Assembly (NCBI RefSeq): GCF_036245865.1 | Contig: NZ_BTTW01000001.1 | Span: 868,001 to 932,000, forward strand | DNA: 64,000 nucleotides | Origin: Corallococcus caeni | Lineage (GTDB): Bacteria > Myxococcota > Myxococcia > Myxococcales > Myxococcaceae | Direction: 5' to 3' | In this document: piece by piece, positions 7,421 to 17,000 of the stretch | Numbering within the stretch: position 1 is the first letter of the stretch | Layout of the letters: each line of letters begins with the position of its first letter | Program-made: the position numbers and the translations under genes | The notes under the pieces: model-generated | Seen by the model: only the letters and a program-made list of their open reading frames with translations | Databases searched by the model: none | Told to the model about the DNA's origin: nothing

Positions 7421-8860
7421 TCACGAATCTGGAAGCCCAAGGGACCGGGCAATGAAGCACCAGAGACGCATGGCCCACCGGCCCAGAGGGCTCCGAGCAC
7501 CGTGAGGCAGTCCGCCCTCCTCGCACACCGCCCCGCGGGTTTGTCCGCGGGAGCCGGTGGGTGCCCCCTCGAACTGGAGACCTCCGTCCAATGACGATGC
7601 GTCCCCACGCGTCCGGCAGTCGGACAAGGGGCCCAAGGTCGCGCCCGTCACGTCTCTCCCAGAGCCCTCACCAACGGGCTCGCAGAAGACGGCCTCTAAA
7701 GTGGATGGTCCTCCCGGCACCTCGCTGTCCGGCTCCCTGGGAAGAGCCCGCCCATGAAGACCCGCTGGAAGTCCGAGCGGCCCGTTCTCCTTCGCGGCTG
7801 GCGCGATGGGGCCAGGTCCACGCTCCTCGGCAAAAGAGCGTGCCGTTGGCGCATCGTCCTGCCCGGTGGCGGAAACGAGGTCACCGAAGCCACGCGACTC
7901 ACCGCAGGGAAGTGCCTCGGGCGGAGCATCGTCCTGCGCGGTGGCTGACGCGGGCGCGCGGGCTTCATGCGTCTCAACGTCAGGGAGTACCTCCAGCAGC
8001 GCATCCCCCTGCGCGGTGGTCGACAGGAGACAGCCAGGGCCACGCTCCTCGACGCAGGGGAACGTCTCCAGCGCATCCCCCTGCGCGGAGGCTGACACGG
8101 GGGCGGTGAGGCTGTGCTCCTGAGCGGGGTGCGCCTCACTGGAGGCATGCTCCTGGGGAACCGGAACGAATTGGTTGAGGACCAGGTCATCACACGCCTT
8201 CAACAACCCCGGCAGCTGATGCTGGAGCGTCTGGCTGTCGCGTTCGTCCAGGGCATGGCTCGCGCAGATGGCCCACTCACGCAGCGATTCGCCGCCCATG
8301 AAGGTCATCAGCAGGGCCGCGTTGCCCCTCAAGGCCCGTTGCAGCGACAGGATGAGGAGCAGATGCCCGGGACGTCCAGCCACCTGGGCCGCCTGCCGCA
8401 ACAGCTCGAACTCCAGCTGCGCGCAGCGCTCTCCCGGATGCCAGCGCGCCGCATCCCAGAGCTGGAAGCAGAGGTCCGTCAGCACCCCCAACTCGATGAG
8501 AAAAGCCTTCGGGCAGCAGTCGAGCAACAGCTCTACCAGCACTTGGCGCTTGAGGCTGAAGAAGCCCTCCAGAAGTCGCCGACATTCCTGGGGGCGCTCG
8601 TCATGCAGCGCCAGGCCCAGGTTCTCAAGCGTCAAAGACTCGTCCAGTGCTACCGCGCGTGCCTGGCGTCCGGAACGCTGCACCACCAGGCCCCGCGCCG
8701 CCAACCGCCGCAAGGCCTCGCGCACCGTGCCCCGGCTCACCCCATAGCGCCGAGCCATCATCCGCTCCGAGGCCAGGCGCCCGTTGCTCGGCAGCCGCCC
8801 CAGCGAAATGTCCTGCTCGATCTGCTCCTCCACGTACGCCACGAGCCCTACCCGCACCAT
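7421..8860 (-). CDS. GntR-type transcriptional regulator with repetitive C-terminal extension
   Basis: 479 residues if translation starts at ATG 8860 (MVRVGLVAYV), which has GAGAAGGG upstream and begins right at the HTH domain; an in-frame ATG at 8914 would add 18 residues. Residues ~5-70 are a GntR winged helix (LASERMMARRYGVSRGTVREALRRLAARGLVV). Residues ~75-235 form a helical effector domain of FCD type. The last ~240 residues are low-complexity: four imperfect 25-residue repeats (A/S-TAQGDAL-like) and then a basic/hydrophobic tail ending RLWCFIARSLGLPDS. A 33-bp palindrome upstream (8977-9009) is a natural candidate operator for autoregulation. The tail's role is unknown. Confidence 0.8.
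   Translation of the reverse strand: MVRVGLVAYVEEQIEQDISLGRLPSNGRLASERMMARRYGVSRGTVREALRRLAARGLVVQRSGRQARAVALDESLTLENLGLALHDERPQECRRLLEGFFSLKRQVLVELLLDCCPKAFLIELGVLTDLCFQLWDAARWHPGERCAQLEFELLRQAAQVAGRPGHLLLILSLQRALRGNAALLMTFMGGESLREWAICASHALDERDSQTLQHQLPGLLKACDDLVLNQFVPVPQEHASSEAHPAQEHSLTAPVSASAQGDALETFPCVEERGPGCLLSTTAQGDALLEVLPDVETHEARAPASATAQDDAPPEALPCGESRGFGDLVSATGQDDAPTARSFAEERGPGPIAPAAKENGPLGLPAGLHGRALPREPDSEVPGGPSTLEAVFCEPVGEGSGRDVTGATLGPLSDCRTRGDASSLDGGLQFEGAPTGSRGQTRGAVCEEGGLPHGARSPLGRWAMRLWCFIARSLGLPDS
7611..7628. promoter_or_regulatory. Intragenic near-copy of the upstream palindrome core
   Basis: GTCCGGCAGTCGGACAAG matches the core of the 8977-9009 palindrome (GTCCGACAGTCGGACCAG) at 16 of 18 positions and keeps the GTCCG/CGGAC dyad. 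It lies within the 3' part of the GntR gene, in the part encoding the low-complexity tail. It could be a secondary binding site or coincidental coding similarity. Confidence 0.3.
7799..8100 (-). repeat. Four imperfect 72-75 bp in-frame tandem repeats inside the GntR gene
   Basis: The marker GCATC(C/G)(C/T)CCTGC(G/C)CGG recurs at 7851, 7926, 8001 and 8073, i.e. with spacings of 75, 75 and 72 bp, and flanking words such as CACGCTCCTCG also recur. The period is a multiple of three and encodes about 25-residue units containing TAQGDAL/TAQDDAP-like cores. It looks like recent tandem expansion of a linker. Confidence 0.7.
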
Positions 8861-9214
8861 CGCCGCCGCCCTTCTCGCCCATGCTTCGCCCATCCAACCA
8901 CAGGGGTCTGACATGGACGCGAGGGCCCACCGGGCTCAGCACTCTTCGGGATGGCGCGGCCTCCGGTGGCAGGGGGCGCGAACTGGTCCGACAGTCGGAC
9001 CAGTTCGCGGACATCGCTCCCGGCAGAGGGCCCCTGTCCGTGGACCACCTGTATGCCCGCTTCGGAATCACGTGGCCCTCGTTGCGGCGTTCCGCCAAGG
9101 CGCGCGGTGTCACGGAGAATCTCGGGTCGCGAGGCTGATTGATGGATTCCCGGCGCCCCGTCTGGCCTCTTGGGGCAGGACGCGTCGCCCCCTCCTCTGT
9201 GAGGATGGAGGACC
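8861..9214. other. Divergent intergenic region between GntR regulator and first GH18 gene
   Basis: About 350 bp without a convincing gene. It contains the 33-bp palindrome described separately, possible alternative starts for the GntR gene (8914), and the upstream region of the GH18 gene, whose ATG is preceded by GAGGATGGAGG. No sigma70 consensus stands out. Confidence 0.5.
8977..9009. promoter_or_regulatory. 33-bp perfect palindrome, candidate GntR operator
   Basis: Left arm CGCGAACTGGTCCGAC (8977-8992) and right arm GTCGGACCAGTTCGCG (8994-9009) are exact reverse complements around a single A at 8993. The core holds two GTCNGAC boxes (GTCCGAC and GTCGGAC), the type of half-site bound by FadR/FCD-subfamily GntR proteins, and TGGTC...GACCA flanks. 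It lies about 117 bp upstream of the GntR start and about 205 bp upstream of the GH18 gene, so it could control either or both. Confidence 0.65.
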
Positions 9215-11107
9215 ATGCGACGACCTCCGGCCGGACTCCGGGTTCTGCTCACCGCGCTCTTGTTGGGCGGCGTTTCCCAGGGGGCGCCACCTCCGCAGGC
9301 CACACCGCCCATTCCCCCCCAGGTGACGTGGCTCTACCAGGACCGGCTGGTCTCGCCCTGGGAGGACCTGACGTGGGCCGGCGTGCACGCGATGAGTGCC
9401 ACCGTCCAGGGCGCTGCCGGCACGCACGCCATCTCCGTGACGCTGGGGCCGTGGGAGGCGCTGTACTTCGGCCACCCGGGTTTCGACGTGTCACCCGAGG
9501 ACACGCTGGTGCTGAAAGTGCACGGCGGGAAGAATGGCGCGAACGCTGCGATACGCGCGCGCGTTGTCATCGGATCCGAACAGCCCGTGGGCGCTCCACT
9601 CGGCCCCACCTGCGACGGCGGCGCCATCCCGGCCCGGAAGTGGACGACGTGCCGTGTTCCGATGGCGAAGCTGTTGCCCGAAGGGCGCACGCGCATCACC
9701 GGGCTGTGGCTCCAAGAGGACAGCGGCAAGACGCTGCCTCCCCTCTTCTTCGATGACATTGGCGTCGAGCAGGGCCCACGGCCGGTGAGCCTCACGCTGG
9801 AGACGTCCTCTGTCTTGCTGGCACCGGGCGCCACGCACGCCTTCCGCGCCACCGTGACGAACAGCCCGGACGCGGAGGTGACCTGGAGCGTGGAGCCTGG
9901 CAACGAGCGCGGAACCGTCAGCGCGGCCGGCGTCTACACCGCGCCCCGCAAGCCGGGCACGTACCGGGTGCTGGCCCGGAGCAAGGCGGACCCGAGCCAA
10001 CTGGCCGCGGCCAGCGTGGTGGTGGGCGCATCCCCGGTCGCGAGCGGACACCCGGGACCGGGCGGCAAGTGGGTGTCGGGCTACTACACCGGATGGAACG
10101 CGGACGACTATCCGCCGGAGAAGGTGGACTTCAGCGCGCTCACGCACATCCTCGTGGGCCGCGTCACACCGAAGGCGGACGGCACGCTGAGCACGCAGTT
10201 CGACAACGACCGGGGGCCGGAGATCGCCCGCACGCTGTCCAAGCGCGCGCATGCCGCGGGCCGCAAGGCGCTCATCATGGTAGGCGGCTCCGGTGAGCAT
10301 GACGGCTGGGTGGGCGCGGCGTCCGACGCGAACCGCGCGAAGTTTGTCCGCTCGCTGCTCAAGGCGATGGACGACTTCGGCTACGACGGGTTGGACCTGG
10401 ACTGGGAGCCCGTGAAGAAGGAGGACCGGCCCCAACTGCTGGCCCTGGTGAAGGCCCTGCGACAGGCGCGGCCGAGGATGCTCCTCACCTTCCCGCTCCA
10501 TTGGATCAACACCAACTTCCCCACCGACGCGGACCCTTGGTTCGCGGAGCTGGCGACGCACTTCGACCAGATGAACCTGATGTCCTACGAAATGATTGGC
10601 GCGTGGGACGGCTGGAAGTCCTGGCACACGTCCGCGCTCAAGGGCGAACAGGGACTGCACCCCACGTCCATCGCGTCCAGCCTGGAGCTGTGGGTGAAGG
10701 CCGGCATCCCCAAGGCGAGGCTGGGCATCGGCATCCCCTTCTACGGACTCGCCTGGCGACACATCACCGGCCCCTACCAGCCCTTCACCGACTGGTCCGA
10801 CTACGTGGGCGGGGACAACTCCTTCACCTACAAGAAGATCCTCCGCTATTCGAAGCAGGGGACGTACCAGTGGGATGAGAAGGCCCAGGCCAGCTACGTG
10901 ACGTTCGCCAGGGACAAGCTGGTGGAGGACGGGACGGTGACGTGGATCTCCTACGACAGCCCGCAGGCCATCGCCGCCAAGGGGGCCTTCGTGAAGGCAG
11001 AGGGCTACGGCGGCACCATCGTCTGGACGCTCAACCAGGGGTGCATCGACCCGGAGACCGGCGCCAACCCGCTGCTGGACGCGGTGAAGGTGGCGTTCCT
11101 TCCGTAG
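9215..11107 (+). CDS. Secreted GH18 glycosidase (chitinase-like), copy 1
   Basis: 630 residues with an N-terminal signal peptide (RRPPAG, then LRVLLTALLLGGVSQGA). Residues ~38-190 form a beta-rich, carbohydrate-binding-like domain (WLYQDRLVSPWEDLTW...SGKTLPPLFFDDIGVE). Residues ~192-275 are an Ig-like domain (LETSSVLLAPGATHAFRATV). Residues ~285-630 are a GH18 barrel starting KWVSGYYTGW, with the full catalytic DxxDxDxE at D391, D394, D396, E398 (DGLDLDWE). Family members hydrolyse chitin or related beta-1,4-GlcNAc polymers, fitting a predatory or scavenging lifestyle. A paralogue of identical length lies 965 bp downstream on the same strand. Confidence 0.88.
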   Translation: MRRPPAGLRVLLTALLLGGVSQGAPPPQATPPIPPQVTWLYQDRLVSPWEDLTWAGVHAMSATVQGAAGTHAISVTLGPWEALYFGHPGFDVSPEDTLVLKVHGGKNGANAAIRARVVIGSEQPVGAPLGPTCDGGAIPARKWTTCRVPMAKLLPEGRTRITGLWLQEDSGKTLPPLFFDDIGVEQGPRPVSLTLETSSVLLAPGATHAFRATVTNSPDAEVTWSVEPGNERGTVSAAGVYTAPRKPGTYRVLARSKADPSQLAAASVVVGASPVASGHPGPGGKWVSGYYTGWNADDYPPEKVDFSALTHILVGRVTPKADGTLSTQFDNDRGPEIARTLSKRAHAAGRKALIMVGGSGEHDGWVGAASDANRAKFVRSLLKAMDDFGYDGLDLDWEPVKKEDRPQLLALVKALRQARPRMLLTFPLHWINTNFPTDADPWFAELATHFDQMNLMSYEMIGAWDGWKSWHTSALKGEQGLHPTSIASSLELWVKAGIPKARLGIGIPFYGLAWRHITGPYQPFTDWSDYVGGDNSFTYKKILRYSKQGTYQWDEKAQASYVTFARDKLVEDGTVTWISYDSPQAIAAKGAFVKAEGYGGTIVWTLNQGCIDPETGANPLLDAVKVAFLP

Positions 11108-11229
11108 CCCGTCCCCCAGGGCGACGCCGGTGCCACCCCGGTCCGGGTGCCCGGCGCATCCCCCACCCCGACGCTCATGGCACCCGCCAACCCGCGCGGC
11201 GTGTGAGCACAAGCGCTCACCTTCCGAGA

Positions 11230-11985
11230 CAGTGCCGTGGGAAGACCTTTGAAGCAGTGGTGATTCGTCGTGCTGGCACTGGGGGCGCTCACGGGGCTCG
11301 TGCTGGCGATCTGCCTTCGCGCTACGGCCCCTGGCAGACCGTTCATGACCGCTACGTGCGGTGGCGAAAGGACGGCATCTGGCAGCACCTGAGGCACACG
11401 CTCCAGGCGCAGCCGCGGGCTCGGGATGGGTCGGACATGAGCGTCCTCCATGCGCGCCTCCCGCACCGCCGCCGGAGGCAGCCAAAGGGGAGCCGACGAG
11501 CCCACAGACCACGCCTTGGGGCGTTCGCGTGGGGGCTTCTTCACCAAGAGGCATCTCACCTGCGAGCGCCACCGCCATGTCTTCTCTGTTGCGCTGACAG
11601 CGGATCAGGCCAGCGACTTGATGGGCCTTGTCCCCGCGTTGGACGCCGTCCGAATCCAAGCCCGCGAAGTCGCGCGCGGCAGCGCCCTGACATCCCGGTG
11701 GCGGACATGGGCTACAGCTTCGAGACCGTGCGCACCTGGGTCCGAAAGGACCACGTGCGCTCCATGCTCCCGCGTCGGGCGGACCCGGCGCACTTCAACG
11801 CGCGATGCCGCACGCGCTTCGAGCCGGCGCCCCGACTTCAGCGCAACGTCATCAAGCGCGCCATCGGACAAGTTCGCGCTCAACGACCAGACCCTGGCTC
11901 AGGTGGCGCCCATCTTCTCCTACCTGCGCCACCTGCATCCATCAGACAGGGCATGGCCGTCTCGTACCGCGCTCCAGGCCTCCCT
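11230..11985 (+). pseudogene. Decayed IS5-family transposase (frameshifted)
   Basis: The gap between the two GH18 genes reads as a broken IS5-type transposase across three phases. Phase one (about 11300-11440) gives DLPSRYGPWQTVHDRYVRW followed by GIWQHL, the typical N-terminal stretch. About 11450-11660, in another phase, gives RASRTAAGG then GRSRGGFFTKRHL and CERHRHVFSVALTADQA. About 11700-11875 returns to the first phase with DMGYSFETVRTWVRKDHVR and QRNVIKRAIGQ, and a final shift gives DKFALNDQTLAQVAPIFSYL. At least two frameshifts and a small deletion remove the region of the first catalytic Asp, so it is inactive. I saw no clear terminal repeats. Confidence 0.7.
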
Positions 11986-12072
11986 CCAGATCCGGGTGTG
12001 AAATCCGGCACCGACTCCGAATCTCCTTCTTCCAACCACAACTCATGTGGCGGTGCGCAGGAGCGGAGTTCG

Positions 12073-13965
12073 ATGAGGCGAGTTCCCAAGAGGCTTTTCA
12101 CGGCGCTGAGCACCCTGTTGTTGTTCACGGGCACGCTCAGCCACGCGGGGGCCCCGTCCGCGGCGGATGCAGGCGCTGCGGCCACCGTGACGGCGTGGAT
12201 CTATCAAGACCGGTTGGCCGTCCCCTGGCAGGACTGGACGTGGGCCAAGGTCCACTCCCTGAACAACACCAAGCCCGTGGCCAGCGGCACGCGCTCCATC
12301 TCCGTGACGATGGGGCCCTGGGAGGCGCTCTACTTCAGCCACCCCGGCTTGACCGTGGCGGCTGGGGACACGCTCGTGTTGAAGGTGAACGGCGGCGCGA
12401 AGGGGGGCAACAGCGCGGTGCGGGTGCGCGCCGTCGCTGGCGGCCAACAATCCCCGGGTGTCCCGCTCGGGCCGACCTGTACGGGCGGGGCCATCCCGGC
12501 GAACCAGTGGGCCACCTGCCGGATCCTCCTGTCGAAGCTGATGCCCGCCGGGACGACCGTCCTCACGGGGATCTGGCTCCAGGAGGACAGTGGCAAAACC
12601 CTGCCGCCCTTGTACTTCGACGACCTTGGCGTGGAGGCACCAACCACTCCGGAGGGCGTGAAGGTCAGCGTGTCGCCGGCGGACGTCGGCCTGGCGCCAG
12701 GCGCGACCCAGGCCTTCACGGCCACCGTGACGGGCAGTTCCAACACGGCGGTGACCTGGTCCGTGGAGCAAGGCCCGGCAGGAGGCACCATCGACGCCCA
12801 GGGCCTCTACACGGCCCCTGCCAGCTCGGGGACCTACCGCGTTATCGCCACCAGCAAGGCGGACCCCACCCGCACGGGCGCCGCCGTCGTGATGGTGAGC
12901 CCGCCCGACCCCTCCGGCCAGGGCAAGTGGGTGTCGGGCTACTACACCGGCTGGAACGCGGATGACTATCCCCCGGAAAAGGTGGACTTCAGCGCGCTCA
13001 CGCACATCTTCGTGGGCCGCGCCACGCCCCGGACGGACGGAACGCTCAACACCCAGTTCGACAACGACAACGGGCCTGCCATCGCGCGCACCCTGGCGAC
13101 CCGGGCCCACGCCGCGGGCCGCAAGGCGGTCATCATGGTGGGAGGCTCCGGCGAGCACGACGGGTGGGTGGGCGCCGCGTCCAATGCGAACCGGGCGAAG
13201 TTCGTCACCCAGCTGCTCAAGGCGATGGACGACTTCGGCTACGACGGGCTCGACATCGACTGGGAGCCCGTGGAGACCGCGGACCGGCCGCAGCTGCTGG
13301 CGCTGGTGAAGGAGCTGCGCGCCGCGCGCCCCAAGATGCTCCTCACCTTCCCCATCCACTGGATCAACACCAACTTCCGCGAGGACGCGGACCCCTGGTA
13401 CGCGCAGCTCGCGCCCTACCTGGATCAGGTCAACGTCATGACCTATGAGATGATCGGTCCGTGGGACGGCTGGCAGTCCTGGTACACGTCCGCGCTGCGG
13501 GGCGAGAGCGGCCTGCGCCCCTCGTCGGTGTCCTCCAGCCTGGCCCTGTGGGTGCAAGCGGGCATCCCCAAGGCGAAGCTGGGCATGGGCATCCCCTTCT
13601 ATGGCCTCGCCTGGCGCCACATCACCGGCCCCTACCAGCCGTTCACGGACTGGTCCGACTACGTGGGCGGGGACAACTCCTTCACGTACAAGAAGATCCT
13701 CGGCTTCGCGCCCAAGGGCACCTACCACTGGGACGACACCGCCAAGGCCGACTACCTGACCTTCGCGCCACCCGACCTGGTCGAGGATGGGACGGTGACG
13801 TGGATCTCCTATGACGGCCCCCAGGCCATCGCCGCCAAGGGGGCCTTCGTGAAGGCGCAGGGCTACGGCGGCACCATCATCTGGACCATCAACCAGGGGT
13901 GCACCGACCCGGCGACGGGGGCCAACCCGCTGCTGAACGCGGTGAAGGCGGCCTTCCTCCAGTAG
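12073..13965 (+). CDS. Secreted GH18 glycosidase (chitinase-like), copy 2
   Basis: 630 residues from ATG 12073 (MRRVPKRLF), preceded by AGGAGCGG. It has the same layout as copy 1: signal peptide (TALSTLLLFTGTLSHA), a sugar-binding-like domain beginning WIYQDRLAVPWQDWTW, an Ig-like domain, then a GH18 barrel with DxxDxDxE at D391, D394, D396, E398, the same positions as in copy 1. The two proteins are alike throughout and almost identical in the C-terminal barrel (WRHITGPYQPFTDWSDYVGG in both), so they arose by tandem duplication. The decayed transposase between them may mark how the duplication formed. Confidence 0.88.
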   Translation: MRRVPKRLFTALSTLLLFTGTLSHAGAPSAADAGAAATVTAWIYQDRLAVPWQDWTWAKVHSLNNTKPVASGTRSISVTMGPWEALYFSHPGLTVAAGDTLVLKVNGGAKGGNSAVRVRAVAGGQQSPGVPLGPTCTGGAIPANQWATCRILLSKLMPAGTTVLTGIWLQEDSGKTLPPLYFDDLGVEAPTTPEGVKVSVSPADVGLAPGATQAFTATVTGSSNTAVTWSVEQGPAGGTIDAQGLYTAPASSGTYRVIATSKADPTRTGAAVVMVSPPDPSGQGKWVSGYYTGWNADDYPPEKVDFSALTHIFVGRATPRTDGTLNTQFDNDNGPAIARTLATRAHAAGRKAVIMVGGSGEHDGWVGAASNANRAKFVTQLLKAMDDFGYDGLDIDWEPVETADRPQLLALVKELRAARPKMLLTFPIHWINTNFREDADPWYAQLAPYLDQVNVMTYEMIGPWDGWQSWYTSALRGESGLRPSSVSSSLALWVQAGIPKAKLGMGIPFYGLAWRHITGPYQPFTDWSDYVGGDNSFTYKKILGFAPKGTYHWDDTAKADYLTFAPPDLVEDGTVTWISYDGPQAIAAKGAFVKAQGYGGTIIWTINQGCTDPATGANPLLNAVKAAFLQ

Positions 13966-14002
13966 CGGCCAGGAGGAAGGCGGGGCCTTTCGCGGGACCG
14001 CG

Positions 14003-17000
14003 TCAGCCCAGGGTGACGCGGGCGTTGCGGAACATGCGCATCCAGGGGCCGTCCTCGCCCCACTCCGCCGGGTGCCAGGAGTGCTGCACGGTGCGGTGCA
14101 CGCGCTCCGGGTGCGGCATGGTGATGGTGAAGCGCCCGTCCTTCGTGGTGAGCCCCGCGATGCCGTGCGGCGAGCCGTTGGGGTTGGCCGGGTACTTCGC
14201 CGCCACCTGCCCCCGGTTGTCCACCCAGCGCGTCGTCACCAGCCCGGAGGTGTTGAAGCGCGCGGCGGCCTCCGCGTTGGCGAACTCCGCCCGTCCCTCG
14301 CCGTGCGACACGACGATGAGCATCCGGCTGCCCTCCATGCCCTTGTAGAAGAGCGACGGCGACGGAGAAATCTCCACCGTGCCCAGGCGGGCCTCGAACT
14401 GCTCGGACGCGTTGCGCACGAAGCGCGGCCACGCGTCCGCGCCGGGGATGAGCTCGCGCAGCTGCGCGAACATCTGGCAGCCGTTGCACGCGCCCAGGCC
14501 GAAGCTGTCCGGCCGCGCGAAGAACTCCGAGAAGGCATCCCGCGTGCGCGGGTTGAAGAGGATGGACTTGGCCCACCCGCCGCCCGCGCCCAGCACGTCG
14601 CCGTAGCTGAAGCCGCCGCACGCCATCACGCCGTGGAAGTCCTTCAGCGACACGCGGCCCGACAGCAGGTCGCTCATGTGCACGTCCACCGCGGTGAAGC
14701 CCGCGCGCGTGAACGCCGCCGCCATCTCCTGCTGGCTGTTGACGCCCTGCTCGCGCAGCACCGCCACGCGAGGCCGGGCCCCCTTCGCGATGTACGGCGC
14801 CGCCACGTCCACCGTGGGGTCGAACGTGAGCACCGGCGACAGGCCCGGGTCTTGCGCGTCGCACTTGGCGGCGTACTCCTCCTCCGCGCAGGTGGGGTTG
14901 TCACGCAGCTTCTGGATTTCGTAGCTCACGCGCGACCAGGTGCGCTTGAGCGCCACCGTCTCCTCCGCGAGCAACTCCCGCGCGCCGTGCCGCACGCGCA
15001 CCACCTGCCGAGCCGTGGGGCGCCCCAGCTCATGCACGTGCGCGCCCAGGCCGTGGCGGCTGAGGACTTCACGCACTCGCGCCACGTCCGACGCGCGCAC
15101 CTGCACCACCGCGCCCAGCTCTTCGTTGAAGAGGGCCGCCACGGCGTCACCGCCCAGCGGGGACAGGTCCACGTCCAGGCCGCAGTGGCCCGCGAAGGCC
15201 ATCTCCGCGAGCGTGGCCCAGAGGCCGCCGTCGGAGCGGTCGTGGTACGCGAGCAGCACGCCCGCCGCGTGGAGCTCCTGCACCGCGTTGAAGAAGCCCT
15301 TCAGCGCCGCGGGGTCGTCCACGTCCGGGCACTCCGGGCCCACCTGCTGCTGCACCTGCGCCAGCACGGAGGCCGCCAGCCGCTGCCGGCCCTTCGCCAC
15401 GTCCAGCAGCAAGAGGCGCGTGTCCCCCGCCACGTCCACCGGCTGCGGCGTCAGCGTGACGCGCGCGTCCAGCACCGGCGCGAACGCGGTGATGATGAGC
15501 GACAGGGGCGCCGTCACCGCCTTCTTCTGGCCGTCCTCCTGCCACTGCGTGCGCATGGACATGGAGTCCTTGCCCACCGGGATGGCGATGCCCAGCGCCG
15601 GGCACAGCTCCATGCCCACCGCGTGCACCGCCGCGTAGAGGTTCGCGTCCTCGCCGGGGCTGCCCGCCGCCGCCATCCAGTTCGCGGACAGCTTCACGTC
15701 CGACAGCTTCGCGATGCGCGCCGCCGCCAGGTTGGTGAGCGCCTCGCCCACCGCCATGCGCGCGGAGGCCGCCGCGTCCACCAGCGCCACCGGCGTGCGC
15801 TCGCCCAGCGCCATGGCCTCGCCCGTGTCGGACATCAGCGAGGACAGCGTCACCGCGCAGTCCGCCACCGGCACCTGCCACGGACCCACCAGCTGGTCGC
15901 GCGCGGTGTGGCCGCCCACGGAGCGGTCGCCAATGGTGATGAGGAACGACTTGTCCGCCACCGTCGGGTGCGACAGCACCGCGTGCGCCGCGGCCTTCAG
16001 GTCGGACGGGACGCTCAGCGGCGCGTGCTTCAGGGGGCGCGACACGCCCTCGCGGTGCATGCGCGGCGCCTTGCCGAAGAGGACGTCCATGGGCAGCGCG
16101 ATGGGCGTGTCCCCCAGCGTCCGGTCCGTGAGCGTGAGCACCTGCTCCGCGGTGGCCTCGCCCAGGACGGCGAAGGGGGCGCGCTCGCGCTCGCACAGCG
16201 CGGCGAAGCGGGCCAGGTCCTCCGGCGCCACGCCCAGCACGTAGCGCTCCTGCGCCTCGTTGCACCAGATCTCCACGGGGGACATGCCCGGCTCGTCGTT
16301 GGGCACCTCGCGCAGCTCCAGCCGGCCGCCCAGCGCGTTGTCGTGCGCCAGCTCCGGCAGCGCATTGGACAGGCCGCCCGCGCCCACGTCGTGGATGGAG
16401 CGCACGGGGTTGCTGTCGCCCAGCATCCAGCACTGGTCGATGACCTCCTGGCAGCGTCGCTCCATCTCCGCGTTGTCACGCTGCACGGAGGCGAAGTCGA
16501 GGTCCGCCGCGCTCGCGCCCTGCGCCATGGACGACGCCGCGCCACCGCCCAGGCCGATGAGCATCGCCGGGCCGCCCAGCACGATGAGCTTGTCGCCCGC
16601 GCGCAGCGGGGCCTTCTTCACGTGGTCCGCGCGGATGTTGCCCAGGCCGCCCGCCAGCATGATGGGCTTGTGGTAGCCGCGCACCTCCACGCCCTCGGGC
16701 GTGGGCACCTGCTGCTCGAAGCTACGGAAGTAGCCGGTGAGGTTGGGCCGGCCGAACTCGTTGTTGAACGCCGCGCCGCCCAGCGGGCCGTCCACCATGA
16801 TGTCCAGCGCGGACACGATGCGGTCCGGCTTGCCGTAGGGCACCTCCCACGGCCGCGCGAAGTCCGGCAGGCGCAGGTGGCTGACGGAGAAGCCCGTGAG
16901 CCCCGCCTTCGGCTTCGCGCCGCGCCCGGTGGCGCCCTCGTCGCGAATCTCACCGCCCGCGCCCGTGGCCGCGCCCGGGTACGGGGAGATGGCGGTGGGA

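Noticed and set aside
11865-11881. Partial match to one arm of the 33-bp palindrome
   Set aside because: The match covers one arm only, with three mismatches, and the bases encode the DKFALN segment of the decayed transposase, so coding origin explains it.
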